Below, piece by piece: positions 1 through 12,714 of a stretch of DNA of 64,000 nucleotides. Both the position numbers and the translations under genes were made by a program. The first letter of the stretch is position 1; each line of letters starts with the position of its first letter. Source of the DNA: Fasciola hepatica (lineage: Eukaryota; Platyhelminthes; Trematoda; Plagiorchiida; Fasciolidae); NCBI GenBank assembly GCA_948099385.1, contig CANUEZ040000140.1, positions 3,596,001 through 3,660,000 on the forward strand. The letters are read 5' to 3'. The notes under the pieces were generated by a model. It made no database searches. It had not been told where the DNA came from and saw nothing but the letters and a program-made list of their open reading frames with translations.

Positions 1-73
1 TTAGTGGGTGTTCACCGCTGATGATTCTGAACCAAGTAAATTAGATTGAGTATTTGTCTTCTGTTTCGCTGAC

Positions 74-192
74 AGCCATTTGGACTGCACCTTTCACGTA
101 CGAAACTCAGGCCATCAGATCAGCCCCCCAATCCGAAGCACCGGAGCCGACCTTCCCTCCTGTTGGAGGTGAATTCCAAAGGACAGTCAGCC
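74..192. repeat. Degraded SINE-like fragment with inverted ends
   Basis: Positions 74-166 align by eye with the SINE tail at 25468-25560: shared blocks are a TTTGGACT core, TTTCACG, a CTCAGG-CATC block, and GAAGCACC followed by CTGTTGGA/CTTGTTAGA. Identity is roughly two thirds. At 176-192 a piece of the same tail reappears in reverse complement (TCCAAAGGACAGTCAG against CTGACAGCCATTTGGA), so the fragment could fold back on itself. No tRNA-like head is visible. The fragment probably continues past or near the left edge of the window. Confidence 0.45.
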
Positions 193-2286
193 AAGCAAAG
201 TATCATCAGTTCCACACACTACTTGCATGAAATTGCGAAATATATATTACACGTATGTTGATAAAAAAGTATGTCATGTTTTTTTTTTATTTGAAAATTT
301 AGAGGCCCACTGAATGTTTGGTTGTCCCTTCTGTCTTTCAGTCATCGCATTCGGGGTTTGCCGAACAAACCCCCCGAAGACTACAAGAGTCCAAAGTATC
401 CGTGAACCGCGAAGACTGTGGTTAGATGTAATGCTACAGCGAGTTTATTGCTGATGGGATAATCATCAGGAGCTACATTCTAAATCACTTTCGCCCAGTT
501 ATACTTGCATATTCTTTGTTCGGTTATACAGCGTCGTTGGCAATGATGATAGTCGACTGAATTTTTGGTTACCACTTTCGATCATTTACCTTTCGTGAGA
601 AAGTTTACCAGCGGTAACCGAAATGTTGATTGATTGACATCGTTTCAGACAACGCGGAGTTACTGAACGTTAAACACTTATGTAGAACATATCACGTGAC
701 GCTTCGTTTTCTCGATACACTGGGAACTGATCCCTGCTCCGATACATCACTTTGCCCATTTATATTTTGTTCAATAAAAAATAAACCTCTGTGTGACTAA
801 AAACAGTCGACCACGAACGTCGCTTCATGAAGAATAAAATAATGAGTCATTGATACCAATATAAATCAGTCATGAATTAGCTTGCTTATGATATTTATCG
901 TTCAGATGGTTCACGTCTCATATTTTAATAATAAAATCCAGCATCAGCACCTTCAAAGTACAACTTTTCGGCAAGTTATTTTGTTGACCTGACCCGGCCA
1001 TTCATGCTGTGATTGATAGACGGAAATCCATGATTTCCTGCGGTTATCAAAGTCATGCAGAACAAGTCTGACTCCTCGCTGAGCTCACAGGACCAAGTAA
1101 TTTATATCGTCTGTCTTCCCGGACTTTATCACACAATTCCACTACAATTGCCAACTGTGCTAACACCGTTTATTCTATGTCCGGTGTCATGTAAATGAAC
1201 CACCGGTTTTTGTCTGCCAGCGCTATCTATGAAAAGGTCACGTCTAACAAAATTCTTCTTTCAGTCTCCATCGACTGAAGAAATGGCTGGATAGGTATTA
1301 AAGGAAAAAACGTACTGTCTCACAAATCTCAGGGTTAGGTTGCCAGCTGTCACAAATAAGGTAGTGTGCCTTCAAGGCTTTCACAGCACACATGCTCAAG
1401 CATGTAGTTCCAGAAAATACCGACCGGCCAGAAAACATGGGCAAATGATCTCATGATATTTATGGACAGAAATCAAACTTTAGATGACACGGGCAGATGG
1501 CTTTGCTAGTCATGATTTTTGGAAACGGTGCCAAGCGTAACCACACGATCAACTGGGACAATAAGTCTGTACTAGTCAAAGTCTGTCAACATGAGCAACT
1601 GGCAAGTGATAAACTGTGAGGAAATGCGTTACCAATAGTAACACGAACAAAAGCTTCGAGGATGCAGAGGATAACATTTGGCCTTGTTCTATTAAGCGAG
1701 TTGTGATACACGGGTTGACCCTAGGGCGGAAAAAAGGGCTAACAGAGCGGTTGCTACCGTGCACGATCGGCAATAGTGTGATGCGAGTCTGTGAGCCGTA
1801 GGCCGAGAAAAAAATCAGGCACCCTCAACCAAATGGTAGAGGCGCTTTATAGATCAAACGGAATGTAATGAAAAAGGTCAGACGTAAAATAAAGGTATCG
1901 GAAATTATTGGATGAAGTAGACGCACTGGACAGTACCGTTCCCTGAAGGCAAACCACTGTGCAAAATATAGACTGGCGAAAATACTCGGTTTCAGTGATT
2001 CATAATCAAGCCATGAAACACAATAGAATCACACCCACCTCCTTTACATGGTCCGAGGGCGGCTCTTCAGACCGTGATGATGGTGCTTCTTATACACAAC
2101 GGTGACCGCAGCTGAGAAACAATTTTTGTGTGCCCTCAATTTGCCCTGGTCCACTCACTATCCAAAGACAAGTCCTAGACCGTAAGTTAGCTAACTCTTT
2201 GGACATGTGGTGGTCCGTCCGCACCCGATACCTGGATAAATCTCTGCCACTGACACTAGTTACTCTTATTGTATCCTTTGTGAACG

Positions 2287-2291
<5 letters not shown>
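193..2291. other. No recognisable feature
   Basis: AT-rich intergenic sequence. The open frames are short (61-65 codons), overlap on both strands and resemble no family I know. No RNA gene, LTR or tandem array was seen. Confidence 0.5.

Positions 2292-2355
<64 letters not shown>
2292..2355. repeat. (TA)n microsatellite
   Basis: About 32 uninterrupted TA units. The Ile-Tyr open frame running through it (2130-2372) is an artefact of the repeat. Confidence 0.97.
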
Positions 2356-2356
<1 letters not shown>

Positions 2357-5300
2357 CGCAGTATTAGTTTAATAAAGAATTGTTGAAAAATTGTGTCAGT
2401 CTGTGTTTACAGACAATGCAAAGGAATTTCTCAGTTTTCAGAAGAGGAAATTCAAAGTCAGGGGAACTGTCATTTGATTATAGAAGAGAATCTGCATATG
2501 CTTTTTTGTGTTCTAGATACTCAGCGATCAAAACTGTTTAAATCTTCACCAATAAACTCGAAATCGGTACATAGTAGGTCATCAATGAATATGAATGAAC
2601 AAGCGCTTGTCGCTTGTTTTGTACTGGTCTAAGAAGAACCCATTAATAGACGTCATTCAGGTTATTTTATCTTTACTTCAGTTGACAGTTCTGACCACAT
2701 CAAATCCGCCCACGCAAATGTCATTCATACTCTTGAGATGATTAAAAAACAACGAATGCGTCATCCCGTAAAACCTAGAATGTGCATTGAAATAATTCGT
2801 TTCCGAAATTACAGACACACACGCATGCACACACACACACACACAGAATTGCGAAAACCGGAATAGCGAAGGTAAAGTACAACTCGGGTCCTTTATAACA
2901 TTCGTTTTATTGGAAGTAATTTGTGCCACCAATAACAGATAATGGACGGGCTAGTCACCATGTGATCCTGTTGTGGGAGGATGATCAGATTGATTGGTTG
3001 AACTGTTCCTATTATTGGACACGAAGCACGCGGCACCGCGTACAAGAGCGTTCGAACCACCACTGAAGGTTGACATGAACATCCCACAAGAAATACGGCT
3101 TAGTAATTCTACAATTCACAATCGAAAACTGGCACACACACACACACAGGCACACTTGGTCTTGTTGAATGTTCGATGTCATGGAAAAGCTGATGCTGTA
3201 AGAATGCACTTTATTTGCTTGAATATAATTAGTTGGATGTTTGTTTCCCAGAGTGAGGGAAAGTTACACCTTCGATATGATACATTAAGTCACACACAGA
3301 ATTTGCCGTCCACAGGTCAACTCAATAGGGTCGGATAGTCCTAAAACTGGGCTATTTTCAACAATATCTGGTATTTCTGAAAGTGAACGACCGATATTTT
3401 GGTGTCATGGTAACGGAAGGTGACTGTTATGAAGTTTATCAACTTAACTAACCGACATTGCCACAGTCAAACGAAAACCAAGGATAAAAGCGGATTTCCA
3501 TGAGAAGCCGTGACAGACACAACGGATTTCACCGAGGAACCTGTGGATCTTAGAAGAATCCATCGTGGGCAAAAAAGACGACTCGGAGTGAGAGCCAACG
3601 GGGACAATCTGAGAAATACATCATGAAGAATGGTGCACAGAAGAACAAACTCATCAATTGAAGCAACATGATCAGAAAGGGAATAAATTCGTATGTGGCA
3701 GGGGGGGTCGATTTACTCGAATACGGGCGTGGAAATGAGCTAATCAAACGACTACAAGTCCTTCATTTTGACTAGTCTGATTTGCTTATTCCGGCTGTGT
3801 CTTCCACACTCTTTGTCTTTTCGTTACACCGTAAACCATAGCGGTACTTGAAAATGAGACTGTACCTCCGAAAGAAGCAATCAGATCACAATCGACTCTG
3901 AAAAATTGTGAACGACCGCGATATGTTAAAAGCGCACCAGATGGCAATTTCTTGCTTAAAGGAAAGTTCATGAGTAGATACTTATCTTTTTTAAGTTTAC
4001 AAATTGTAACTTTTCTGGAAGTTGGGGGATGGCTAAGCATTCAATCAGATGTTACCATTTAACCTGCAAACGTAAAACTGAACCTGAGTATTGAAAATTA
4101 CATTTTACCTGGAAATATCTTCGCAGTATTCACAACTAACCATACGTATCTCCTATCATTCCTATAATACTCACATACCACAAAATGGTACATATTTGTT
4201 CGCACTATATAAATAAATGCTTCGTGTGTCTTGTCTGTGTTCTGATTCCGTGATACAAGACGCGGGATAATACTTCGTTTATCCGTGTTTTATCACGCTT
4301 TTCTACTCTTTCGAAACATCCTTGAAACTGCCCAAAATATTTAACTGATCAGGTTTTTCAACAGACCACGGTGGATCGTAACTTTGTCAGTATCACTTTT
4401 AAATTTACTGGTTAAAATTGCAAGGACTTTTAGCACCACCTGTGGTTACAAAAATGAAAATCAATACTGCGTCGGTCACCAGATCTGTTCGGTGGTATTC
4501 CATCAAAATCATATTGAGTTAAAGTCAAACACTGGACAAGATAAAACTAACCTAAGGGTGGATGTTTACTACAGTTTCTCTGATACCATTATCTGACCGA
4601 GGAAAAGTACCGGAAACTTCTGCTTTATATAAATTACTTTGCTGTGGTTCAAGTTTCATAGACATGTTGAAGCTGGAAGTTGAGACGAATGAGAGATACA
4701 CCGGTATTTACTCAGTCAGCGAATGAAAAAATGGTAAAACATGTCCAGTTGTTCAAATAGTTCGTTCGCACGCCCACTTTGCAGCACCACGATCGACAGT
4801 ACAACTACCTGCTGCTTTTGGTCGTGCCATGTCCGGCCATGTGGCATGTTCTCATGCACACCATTCGCGTTCTTCAGACCCAATAGTCTCGATTGAGGTC
4901 TTGATCAGCAACCTTCTACTTGGGCCATTTTTAATGTTTACCTACTTTTCCTCCTGGTCTGTACTGTTTGTCTCTCGCGGGATGCTTCGGAAGTAGCCAG
5001 CGCTTCACCTTCTTTGGTCTGTGAATTATGGTTGGCTGATACGACCAGCTTGGCTATAGCGTCCTCTTGCAGTCGTCACTGTAGTCTCCGCTAGAACAAG
5101 CACACCTACTACTGATCGTTGTTTATATGGTCGAATTTGCTTGATATATCTATAGTCCATTCTGCCAAAGCTTTCTTTTCTTCCTATAAATCACTAAATA
5201 AAGCAGGACAGACGATTTCAAATGCATCTTTTTTGGATCAGTTCCTAAAACTGCGAATTTTTTTTAGCAAAAAATATAATTACCAGATCAGAACGTGTAG

Positions 5301-6406
5301 TTTTCGTGAGCAGGTCTCATGTAAATTACTTCCATTCTGTTGGAATTAGTTTTATTTACTATGAGACAAGAAAAGATATGCCATAGTCAATTAACGTGTC
5401 CACCATCTCCTAGGTTAGTTAGTTAGAAAATCGATCACACGAATGGATTCAAGTTAAATGAATGATTTTCATCGGACGGAATGTACTATGCAGAAGAGAG
5501 AGATTGGAAAAAGTGGAACCATTCCCGTCTGTTATTCCTTGACTTAGTTGGGAAAACGAAAGAAAATGAAAGCAATAAAAAAAGTTTTCTTCATTGTTAC
5601 CACCCATAGATCACATTTCCTTCTTTTGTAAATATGGAAAGTGGACGCATTTGAAATTGGGAAAATGATTAAAGTTTCCCTGCGTGTACGACTTGCCCAC
5701 GTGAGCTGAAAAAGGGATTTTTAATTTCCAGTGCGTGATTTTGATTTATCGACTGCACAATTTTTTCAGAAGATGAACCCGATGACCGGAAAACGTAACT
5801 GAATAAGTGGATTAGCATCCAGAGCTCAACGCGTTCGCCGTGTTGTTGTGACAATCCTAAAGGATTTTATCAAGGAAACGGCCGTATGAGCTAATGCATA
5901 GATAGAAACAAGGAGCATAAACGAAACACAGAGATGCTTGCAGGAGAGGACAATGAACCAGATTTTCTCATCAGCCTCCCCATAAAATTACGCTTCAACT
6001 GAGCGGATAAACTGGGCTTTGCCTGCTTCAGTGAAAGTCACAACAAACGCAATCAATCCTAGGTAAAGTTTTCTAACTAGTGTCACACATCACATACTTG
6101 CTTACGACTGCGGTGTAAATGGCACTGATCCCGTAGCCTCAAAGACCCATTACCACTACGCAGTTTGACCTCAGCCTGGGATTTAGAATAGAGAATCACA
6201 TCAGGGTCCGGCTACCGCGGAATGAAAATGAATTGTCTTAGAGGGCCTCTTCAATGATCTATCTATCAGCTTAAGCGAGCTGTGGTACTACTTGTATAAG
6301 CCAGAAGTAACTCAGCAGATGGGTTATTTCTGATCTTCTTACTGGCAGTAATTTCACGCAGGAAGTAAAAATCTCCGAAACTTACCGTAATACTACTTAC
6401 TGCCTT

Positions 6407-6410
<4 letters not shown>
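2356..6410. other. No recognisable feature; short (CA)n tracts
   Basis: Intergenic DNA with small (CA)n tracts near 2817-2843 and 3133-3147. A GC-richer patch at about 4740-5110 includes a palindromic CATGCCACATGG-like segment, but translates to nothing I can name. All open frames are under 115 codons and lack family motifs. Confidence 0.5.
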
Positions 6411-6443
<33 letters not shown>

Positions 6444-6470
6444 TATATATAATATATATATTTATATATA
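6411..6470. repeat. Imperfect (TA)n microsatellite
   Basis: TA units interrupted by AGATA and ATAATA variants. The tract lies a few hundred bases beyond the 3' end of the gag-protease relic. Confidence 0.95.
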
Positions 6471-6840
6471 CTCTGGGAAACAAGCATAGTGTCAAAAAAA
6501 ATACAAAAATGGGAGAAGGGAGGAATATAAATAGTTAGTAAAAAGGGTACGATATGGTGGTGATTCAGAGGGCATCACACGTGATACGGCCAAGTACAGC
6601 TTCTTAGCTGTGCACGCAAAAGAGCTTCAACCGGTCAGAATCACCGAGAACAGGTAAAGCAAAAGATCGCTGTGACTGGTCATCTCCAAATCTATCAGTT
6701 ATTTTTTCTGATTTACCATATTTATATAAATCAGTTCCGCAATACAATTAGAGTGTTATTGCGCAGCGTTGGTGTTCTTACTACTTTGGTTTGCGTAGTT
6801 CTGGGTGGGAGCAATTTCGATGCATCCCATCAGTTCGAGA
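6471..6840. other. Unassigned stretch beside the gag-protease relic
   Basis: May contain the eroded continuation of the adjoining minus-strand retrotransposon pol region, but no further RT motif could be read. Confidence 0.35.
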
Positions 6841-8105
6841 TTGCGAGTATTACATGAAATCTCTGAATATCGACTGAATATAGTGAGGTACTTTGGAAAA
6901 CAAACCTGGGATTCGGTGTGCATCCGTTCGAGCCGCGAGACCCATAAATTTAATGTCCGACGAAGGATCGATAAGCTGCAGCCTACGTAAATTATCAAGT
7001 AATCCATACTGCTGCAGAAAATTGATTCCCAGTACACCTGTGGGAAAGTTCGCAAGGACAGACGATCACAGATACCGTCGTCCTGATCCCAGGTTGGTCG
7101 CAGGCTGTCTCGTGCCTTAGGTAAGAATAGACAAAGCATTCATCACAGACAGCCGAAGCAAGGAAGCTCGTGGTTTATCTTTACTGACGAGCAAGACAGA
7201 AACTTGGGCTCCAGTATCAACTAGAAACCTGGTGTTAGTACATGAATCATGCACATAAAACAAGCAGACAACCTGAGACTGGCTGCCGGCGAGTATAGCC
7301 GCTTCTACTCGCCGCCAATGGCGTTTCCCGCCGCGTATGAACAAGGCTGTCTGCACCTACGGGCGGCTGGTCCGAAAAATCAGTGGAACCAACAAAAACC
7401 GCTGGTAAGATTTTCGGTTTTGTCCGATGCAGATGAGTCGGATTCATTGAGAACGTGAGCAGTGGAGGGCCCCCATTCGTGCAGTTGTTTGCTTGAGCTA
7501 CTTCGGGGTATAGACACTTTCGCTCTGTCTTTAGAAGGTAGTCTGCCATGGAAGCATTGCCAGTGCCGGGGCCTCTCCAGCGGTTCGTCCAGGTTATTGC
7601 CCGACCATTGTGCCATGTTCTGGCGGCGAGAGGGTTAGCCCCACTGCCGACATGGGAAAAAATCTTTTCAGCCACATCGGCTGCTCATTCCCATGAAGAA
7701 TCCTCGAGGAGAGCCGAGAAAGTGGTCTGAACATGAAAAGATGACGAGTCCAACCACAATTGCCTAACTATCTCCGAATTCTTATCGACCGGCCCTGCCA
7801 GGGACCAGAGTTGATCTAGGTTTCGTGTCACCGACGGGATGACGTGCCAGAAGCGGAAGCAAGCTTTCTTCCCGGGAAGGAGGAAATGCCGAAGAATAGC
7901 ATCCTTAAGTCAATCGTATAGCTGCTCGTGGGGAGGGTTCAAAATGAAACCCCTAACTGAGGCGATGGAATCATCAGGGATGGCCTCTAAGGCGTAGGAA
8001 AATCTATGGCATACGCCGAGTATCTTACGTACCCCGAATTACAATTCTAATGCTGCGAACCAAACCTCGGGGTCGTGTGGGATAAATGCCACGGGCTTAA
8101 AGGTT
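6841..8105 (-). pseudogene. CsRn1-clade Ty3/gypsy gag-protease relic
   Basis: Reading the minus strand with several frame changes gives, in order: a gag start with the DPEVWF motif (about 8060); a gag core containing FILNPPHEQLYD and DQLWSLAGP (7950-7800); a Cys-His-Cys-Cys motif, CWF-H then RRCRQPC (7400-7330); then a protease segment FLVDTGAQVSVL carrying the catalytic Asp-Thr-Gly (7215-7180); then linker sequence ending LGINFLQQYG and SDIKFMGLAAR (about 7030-6920). The CHCC gag motif in place of the usual CCHC knuckle is characteristic of the CsRn1 clade first described from Clonorchis. At least three frame changes and several stops make it a pseudogene. RT, integrase and LTRs are not seen beside it. 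It lies on the same strand as the left inverted arm but belongs to another gypsy lineage. Confidence 0.8.
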
Positions 8106-8175
8106 ACACCAGATAAAGTAAGACCTATGTTGAGCTGCGTCTTATACTCAGACACGACTGAGTTGTTATATTTTG

Positions 8176-8177
<2 letters not shown>

Positions 8178-8226
<49 letters not shown>

Positions 8227-8237
8227 TATATATATAT
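8178..8237. repeat. (TA)n microsatellite
   Basis: TA tract with one AAATA interruption, sitting between the gag-protease relic and the outer end of the left inverted arm. Confidence 0.95.
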
Positions 8238-8380
8238 TCTGCAACAAAACGAGGAATAGAACAAAATGGAAATCGGAGAATCATTGGAGATATGAATTAT
8301 CCGGGAGGAAACGGACTCACAAATGCTAAGGTCCGTAAGTATCTTTTACTGGGAAGGATGTAACAGAAAATTGTCCAGTG

Positions 8381-10786
8381 ATGTCTTCAATTCCGGCAGT
8401 ATTTTCGGATTGGTTGAGTCGAGAGCACTCTTTACAATACGTATCAAATTTTCTGCGGCACCGTTAAGACATGTGTGACGAGGGGCCATTTGAGATGTTC
8501 ACATGCAATACTATCCAACGAAAATTTCAACTGAGATGCACGGAATTGGGAATCATATTCGGTGACGAGCACTTGTGGAATATCTTCCCGGCAGATACAC
8601 TTTCTCAGAGCCTGCATTACGAACAACGTGATTGGCGTTGACTTTAAAAATACCTTAGGCCATTTCGAGTATGAATCGATCACTACGAGAACATGGTATC
8701 TGTTAGGGAACGGGCTGCAGAAATCGGTCATGGGATGTAACTGTCGGGTCACGGGTTCCAGTTTTTGGTTTTGAATTGGTTTCCTGTAGAGACGCATCAC
8801 AGTTATTGGTTGTTATTCATGTGTTCGCATCTACTTCAGACCACCAAGATATTTGCCCAGTCAAAGTCTCCGTCTTCCCCACCCCTAGTTGACCTTTATG
8901 TAGATTTTCTAGAACCGTTTTGCGTAGGGGAGCAGGTATGACCAACAGGTCGCCACGACACAATACTCCGTCAGGTTTTATGCATAGTTCTTCTCCATTA
9001 AAAAACTGTGGGTACTTTCGTTTCACTTGCAATTACCAGTCTTTCTTGGTAGAAGAAATCACCTACTAATAGTATTGTTTAGTGTATATTTGTAACTCCT
9101 CCCTCGACACAGGAGCCGTCGGTGATATGAAATTGCACTGTTCAGCTGCGGCAAATCGTCGGTTTCTTTACAGAAAATCAACAAGTGGGATTGCCTTACC
9201 AGGCCGATGTAGGTTTCCGTAATTAGACCCTACAAGGGCAATAATCCATCATTGCATTAAAAGCACTATGGACTTGGTAACGGAATTATTCGGATCGAAG
9301 AGAAACTGTAGCGCTTGGTGGTTAGTGACATTTGTGAACTTTACCCAAAAATGTAATTAGGAATATGTTGTGCCTCTCAGAATGTCACAAGTACTCCTCT
9401 CATTGTGTGCCAGTATCCTCTCTCAGCAGCATTCAGAAGTCGAGAAATACAAATGATCGAGCACCCATCTTGTTCAAGCACTGCACCGATTCCAACCTCA
9501 GATGCATCTGTGAATAGCATTGTTTATTTGGATGGTGAAAATGGAGCTAAATGTGGACGTCCAACTATTCTGTTAATGAGATCTCGCACGACTCTCTCAC
9601 ATTGGTCAGTCCACTGTCACACATTGGATGACTTAATGATGGGACGACAGCTGCGCCTTCGTTGCGAAATTCGGCATAAAACTGGAATAGCATTGCAAGC
9701 ATTACATTTCAGCTATAGGTCTGGAACGGTCAGGGTACGGCTTGTACCCATTAACGTTCACCAGAAACCCAAGAAAGCTCAATTCCCGGACACAAAACAT
9801 ACTTTTTGAAGGCTCGGTAATTACATTATTGGCTACAAATCTTCCTAGGGTCTGCTTCAAGCGATGATCATGTTCCTCATTTGATGCACCGAAGTCGATC
9901 ACACCATCCTGGTATGCCATCACTCCGACTAAACCTTCAATCACCTTATCGTTAGAAGCCTGGAAATTGCCGGATGAAACAAACAATAAAAGGATGAAAA
10001 GCTGTGCTGAGCATGCCCAAAGGTGTGTTGATGTTAGTAAATGGCCTCGATTCTGAGAGCAGTGGAATTTGCAGGTACGCGTCAGCTAGACCAATCTTCG
10101 AAAAGTACGTACTGTCGAGTATAGATTTCGTAAAAGTCTTCCTGTTCCATAGTAGTCGCCGCATCTCTTCGTAGTCGTGGTTTCAAAGTGACTCCTGTGT
10201 CTCAACAAATACGAGGCGTTTTCCCACCGCTTTTTGTTGCTGCTACTATCAGAGTAGCCCAAGAAGACGAATTGACTTGAGTAACCACACCACTCTGGTC
10301 CATTAGCCTCAATGATTCTGGACCACCTTACCTTTGCTCGTACGGCAGCACTATTCATTTGGTGAACACCGGATCATCATCGACTTCCAATCTTACCACT
10401 TCCACCACCTTTTCGCCACGATTGTTGGAGCATTGTATCACCATTTGTTGAAGAATTACAGGATCAACTGGAGTAGCTGATGCTGTGTGAAATGAAAGTG
10501 AGTGATTCGTAGCTCGTAATGCATTCAGTCCCAGAATGGACGGACTATCAACTGAAATCAGGAAGCGGATTGGGACATGCTTTCGCTGACTGGATTGTAC
10601 CATAAGCGTCGTTTCACCCAACAGCGTAAGGTGATGACCCGCTACACCCTGAATACGTGTGTCAGTAGGTTTCATGGTTGCCCAAGAAAAAATCATGTTC
10701 AAACATTCTCTAGAATGATGGACTCACAACTTCCCATATCCACAATGAACTCATGCTGGAATTGGTCGTTTCGACCGGTGGTCTTC
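8381..10786 (-). mobile_element. Left arm of 2.4-kb inverted repeat (gypsy pol fragment)
   Basis: Reverse-complement copy of 12093-14498 (coordinates sum to 22879). It carries, on the minus strand, the protease region (about 10751-10355), RT (10164-9702), RNase H (about 9520-9389) and integrase (9032-8444). Every translated frame is identical to the right arm. Several noncoding blocks compared base by base also match exactly. The single mismatch seen is at 10778 (G against A in the partner). Outside 8381 and 10786 the similarity stops abruptly. The arm has no LTR, gag or integrase C-terminus of its own, so it is a duplicated internal segment and not an independent insertion. All lesions of the right copy are present. 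Confidence 0.95.
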
Positions 10787-11166
10787 GCAGCGAACTACCA
10801 ACGAAATCATCTCGATTGAGGGAACATAGAAGACTCGAGTTGGTAGTCAGATGTGATAGTGTATTCTATACATATATTGTGGCAATGAAACAGTACCCGT
10901 ACGAGAAATACATGAAAGCAAATGAACGTAACGCTGAAGTAGAAAGTGAACTGAGCACGTACAGTGAGCGAAATGTGGAAAATAATTCAAAAGCAAAATC
11001 GACAGAAACCTCGCGAAGGTCAGTTCAGTTAAGCTCAGACGGCCGAACAAAACAGGGTGGTCTGAGCAAAGCTTCAGATAAGATAGAAAATAAAATAAAT
11101 CCGAAACGTTATCCGGAAATTGGGCTTTTTTTCAGCAAGATGAGAGTCGCTACAAGTTGGCGCTAA
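10787..11166 (+). other. Spacer sequence with a 137-codon open frame
   Basis: Unique sequence between the left arm and the gypsy LTR remnant. An open frame at 10753-11166 starts inside the arm and runs through it. Its unique part (from about residue 13) is strongly charged, rich in Lys, Glu, Ser and Asn, with no motif I recognise. The region replaces the U3 part expected of a 5' LTR. It could be captured host DNA or the original flank. Coding status is unproven. Confidence 0.35.
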
Positions 11167-11254
11167 CCAAAGGTGACAGAATACATTCTTGCTCTTCTTG
11201 TTTGGTCTTGTCGTTTCCCAGTGCGCGTAGTCCGGGTTCGAGTTATCTCATTAC
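11167..11254 (+). repeat. 5' LTR remnant (R-U5 part) of the gypsy element
   Basis: Clearly similar to 15013-15096: both begin AAAGGTGACAGAATACA, continue TTGTNTGGTCTTGTCGT and GTGCGCGTAGT, and end TTAT-TCA-TAC. Upstream of 11167 the similarity stops, so the U3 region present in the 3' LTR (14903-15011) is absent here. Confidence 0.75.
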
Positions 11255-11261
11255 GTGATAC

Positions 11262-11279
11262 TGGCGGGGTCGATGAAGC
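11262..11279 (+). other. Candidate primer binding site
   Basis: TGGCGGGGTCGATG begins eight bases after the LTR remnant. A TGG start at this position is what a tRNA-primed LTR element needs. The matching tRNA was not identified. Confidence 0.35.
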
Positions 11280-11300
11280 TCTCACATTTGGGGTCGCGGC

Positions 11301-12090
11301 ATGGAGGTATTGATTACTGAACATTTGAACTTGGGCAAAAATCCATCCCAAATCGAAAAATGGGTCGAACGATTTGAGCTCTGGTGCAGTATTCTTAAAG
11401 GAGCTAAGCAAGATCAGCTGGCCTTATTTCTCACTGTAGGTGGTAGCGAGTTGTATTCCCTGTTGAAGAAATTGACATACTCCGATGCCGCCGCAGAAAT
11501 ACCGTTTAAGAGACTGAAAGAACTTTCGCCGAATTATGTCACATCGGCTGATTTCCAGGTTACCGAGCGAGCGAAAGTGCAAGGACAGAACGTACCTTGT
11601 CGTAAATCAATTTTACAGCTGAACCAACTGAAGGTACGTTGCAGTTTTAAGCTTGGTTGGATGAAATGCTTGATGATCGACTAGTTGCTAGAATCAGCAA
11701 CGTCATCCTGCAGCAGCGCTTGCTGGAACAGAAGAGCTTGAACTTTGCAGAGGCTCGCGGAATTTGTTAGCAATTCGATGACGTGCAATCTGCCATCATG
11801 TTCCAGACCACAAATTCGTTTCAACAAAAGACATCCAAGTCGGCACTCCTGCGCAGTAACCACCATACAACAAGTCATGGCTTTCCGATACTCCAGATTC
11901 TCGCAAAATGGTGAACCGATTCGTGTCATACGGAGATTTTCATTTGCGTTCAACATGTGGATTCCGTCAGGCCGTTTGTCATGCATATAGCAGAACTGTG
12001 TTTTAAGAAGGGTATGTAGGGGAATCATGTGCAACATGACGGAAGTGACCGAAACAAACGAAACCGAAAAAAACCAAGCCAATTTACACA
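11301..12090 (+). pseudogene. gag pseudogene of the gypsy element
   Basis: An open frame from 11301 to 11684 (127 codons) has a capsid-like segment: IEKWVERFELWCSI, ALFLTVGGSELYSLL, then KRLKELSPNYV and a TERAKV block. This fits gag of flatworm gypsy elements. Sequence similar to the rest of capsid continues in other frames to about 11770 (LQQRLLEQKSLNFAEARG). The nucleocapsid region (11770-12060) is too damaged for a certain zinc knuckle, though Cys-His clusters are present. It lies wholly in the spacer between the inverted arms, so it exists once. Confidence 0.75.
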
Positions 12091-12127
12091 CTGAAGACCA
12101 TCGGTCGAAACGACCAATTCCAACATG

Positions 12128-12524
12128 AGTTCATTGTGGATATGGGAAGTTGTGAGTCCATCATTCTAGAGAATGTTTGAACATGATTTTTTCTTGGGCA
12201 ACCATGAAACCTACTGACACACGTATTCAGGGTGTAGCGGGTCATCACCTTACGCTGTTGGGTGAAACGACGCTTATGGTACAATCCAGTCAGCGAAAGC
12301 ATGTCCCAATCCGCTTCCTGATTTCAGTTGATAGTCCGTCCATTCTGGGACTGAATGCATTACGAGCTACGAATCACTCACTTTCATTTCACACAGCATC
12401 AGCTACTCCAGTTGATCCTGTAATTCTTCAACAAATGGTGATACAATGCTCCAACAATCGTGGCGAAAAGGTGGTGGAAGTGGTAAGATTGGAAGTCGAT
12501 GATGATCCGGTGTTCACCAAATGA
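12128..12524 (+). pseudogene. Gypsy protease pseudogene
   Basis: The aspartic protease active site reads FIVDMGSCESII at 12128-12165. The expected Asp-Thr-Gly has become Asp-Met-Gly. A stop follows at about 12178, and the frame resumes from 12177 to 12524 with GVAGHHLTLLGET, VPIRFLIS and SILGLNALRA, the flap and second half of a retropepsin plus linker. The same lesions occur in the left arm. Confidence 0.8.
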
Positions 12525-12714
12525 ATAGTGCTGCCGTACGAGCAAAGGTAAGGTGGTCCAGAATCATTGAGGCTAATGGACCAGAGTGGTGTGGTTACTC
12601 AAGTCAATTCGTCTTCTTGGGCTACTCTGATAGTAGCAGCAACAAAAAGCGGTGGGAAAACGCCTCGTATTTGTTGAGACACAGGAGTCACTTTGAAACC
12701 ACGACTACGAAGAG

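Noticed and set aside
2130..2372. Ile-Tyr repeat proteins here and at 8039-8363 and 48701-48969
   Set aside because: Translations of (TA)n or (AT)n microsatellites.
9405..9809. 134-codon frame (and its mirror 13070-13474)
   Set aside because: Antisense to RT/RNase H of the gypsy arms. Duplicated only because the arms are.
11681..12091. 136-codon minus-strand open frame
   Set aside because: Antisense shadow of the gypsy gag/nucleocapsid region.
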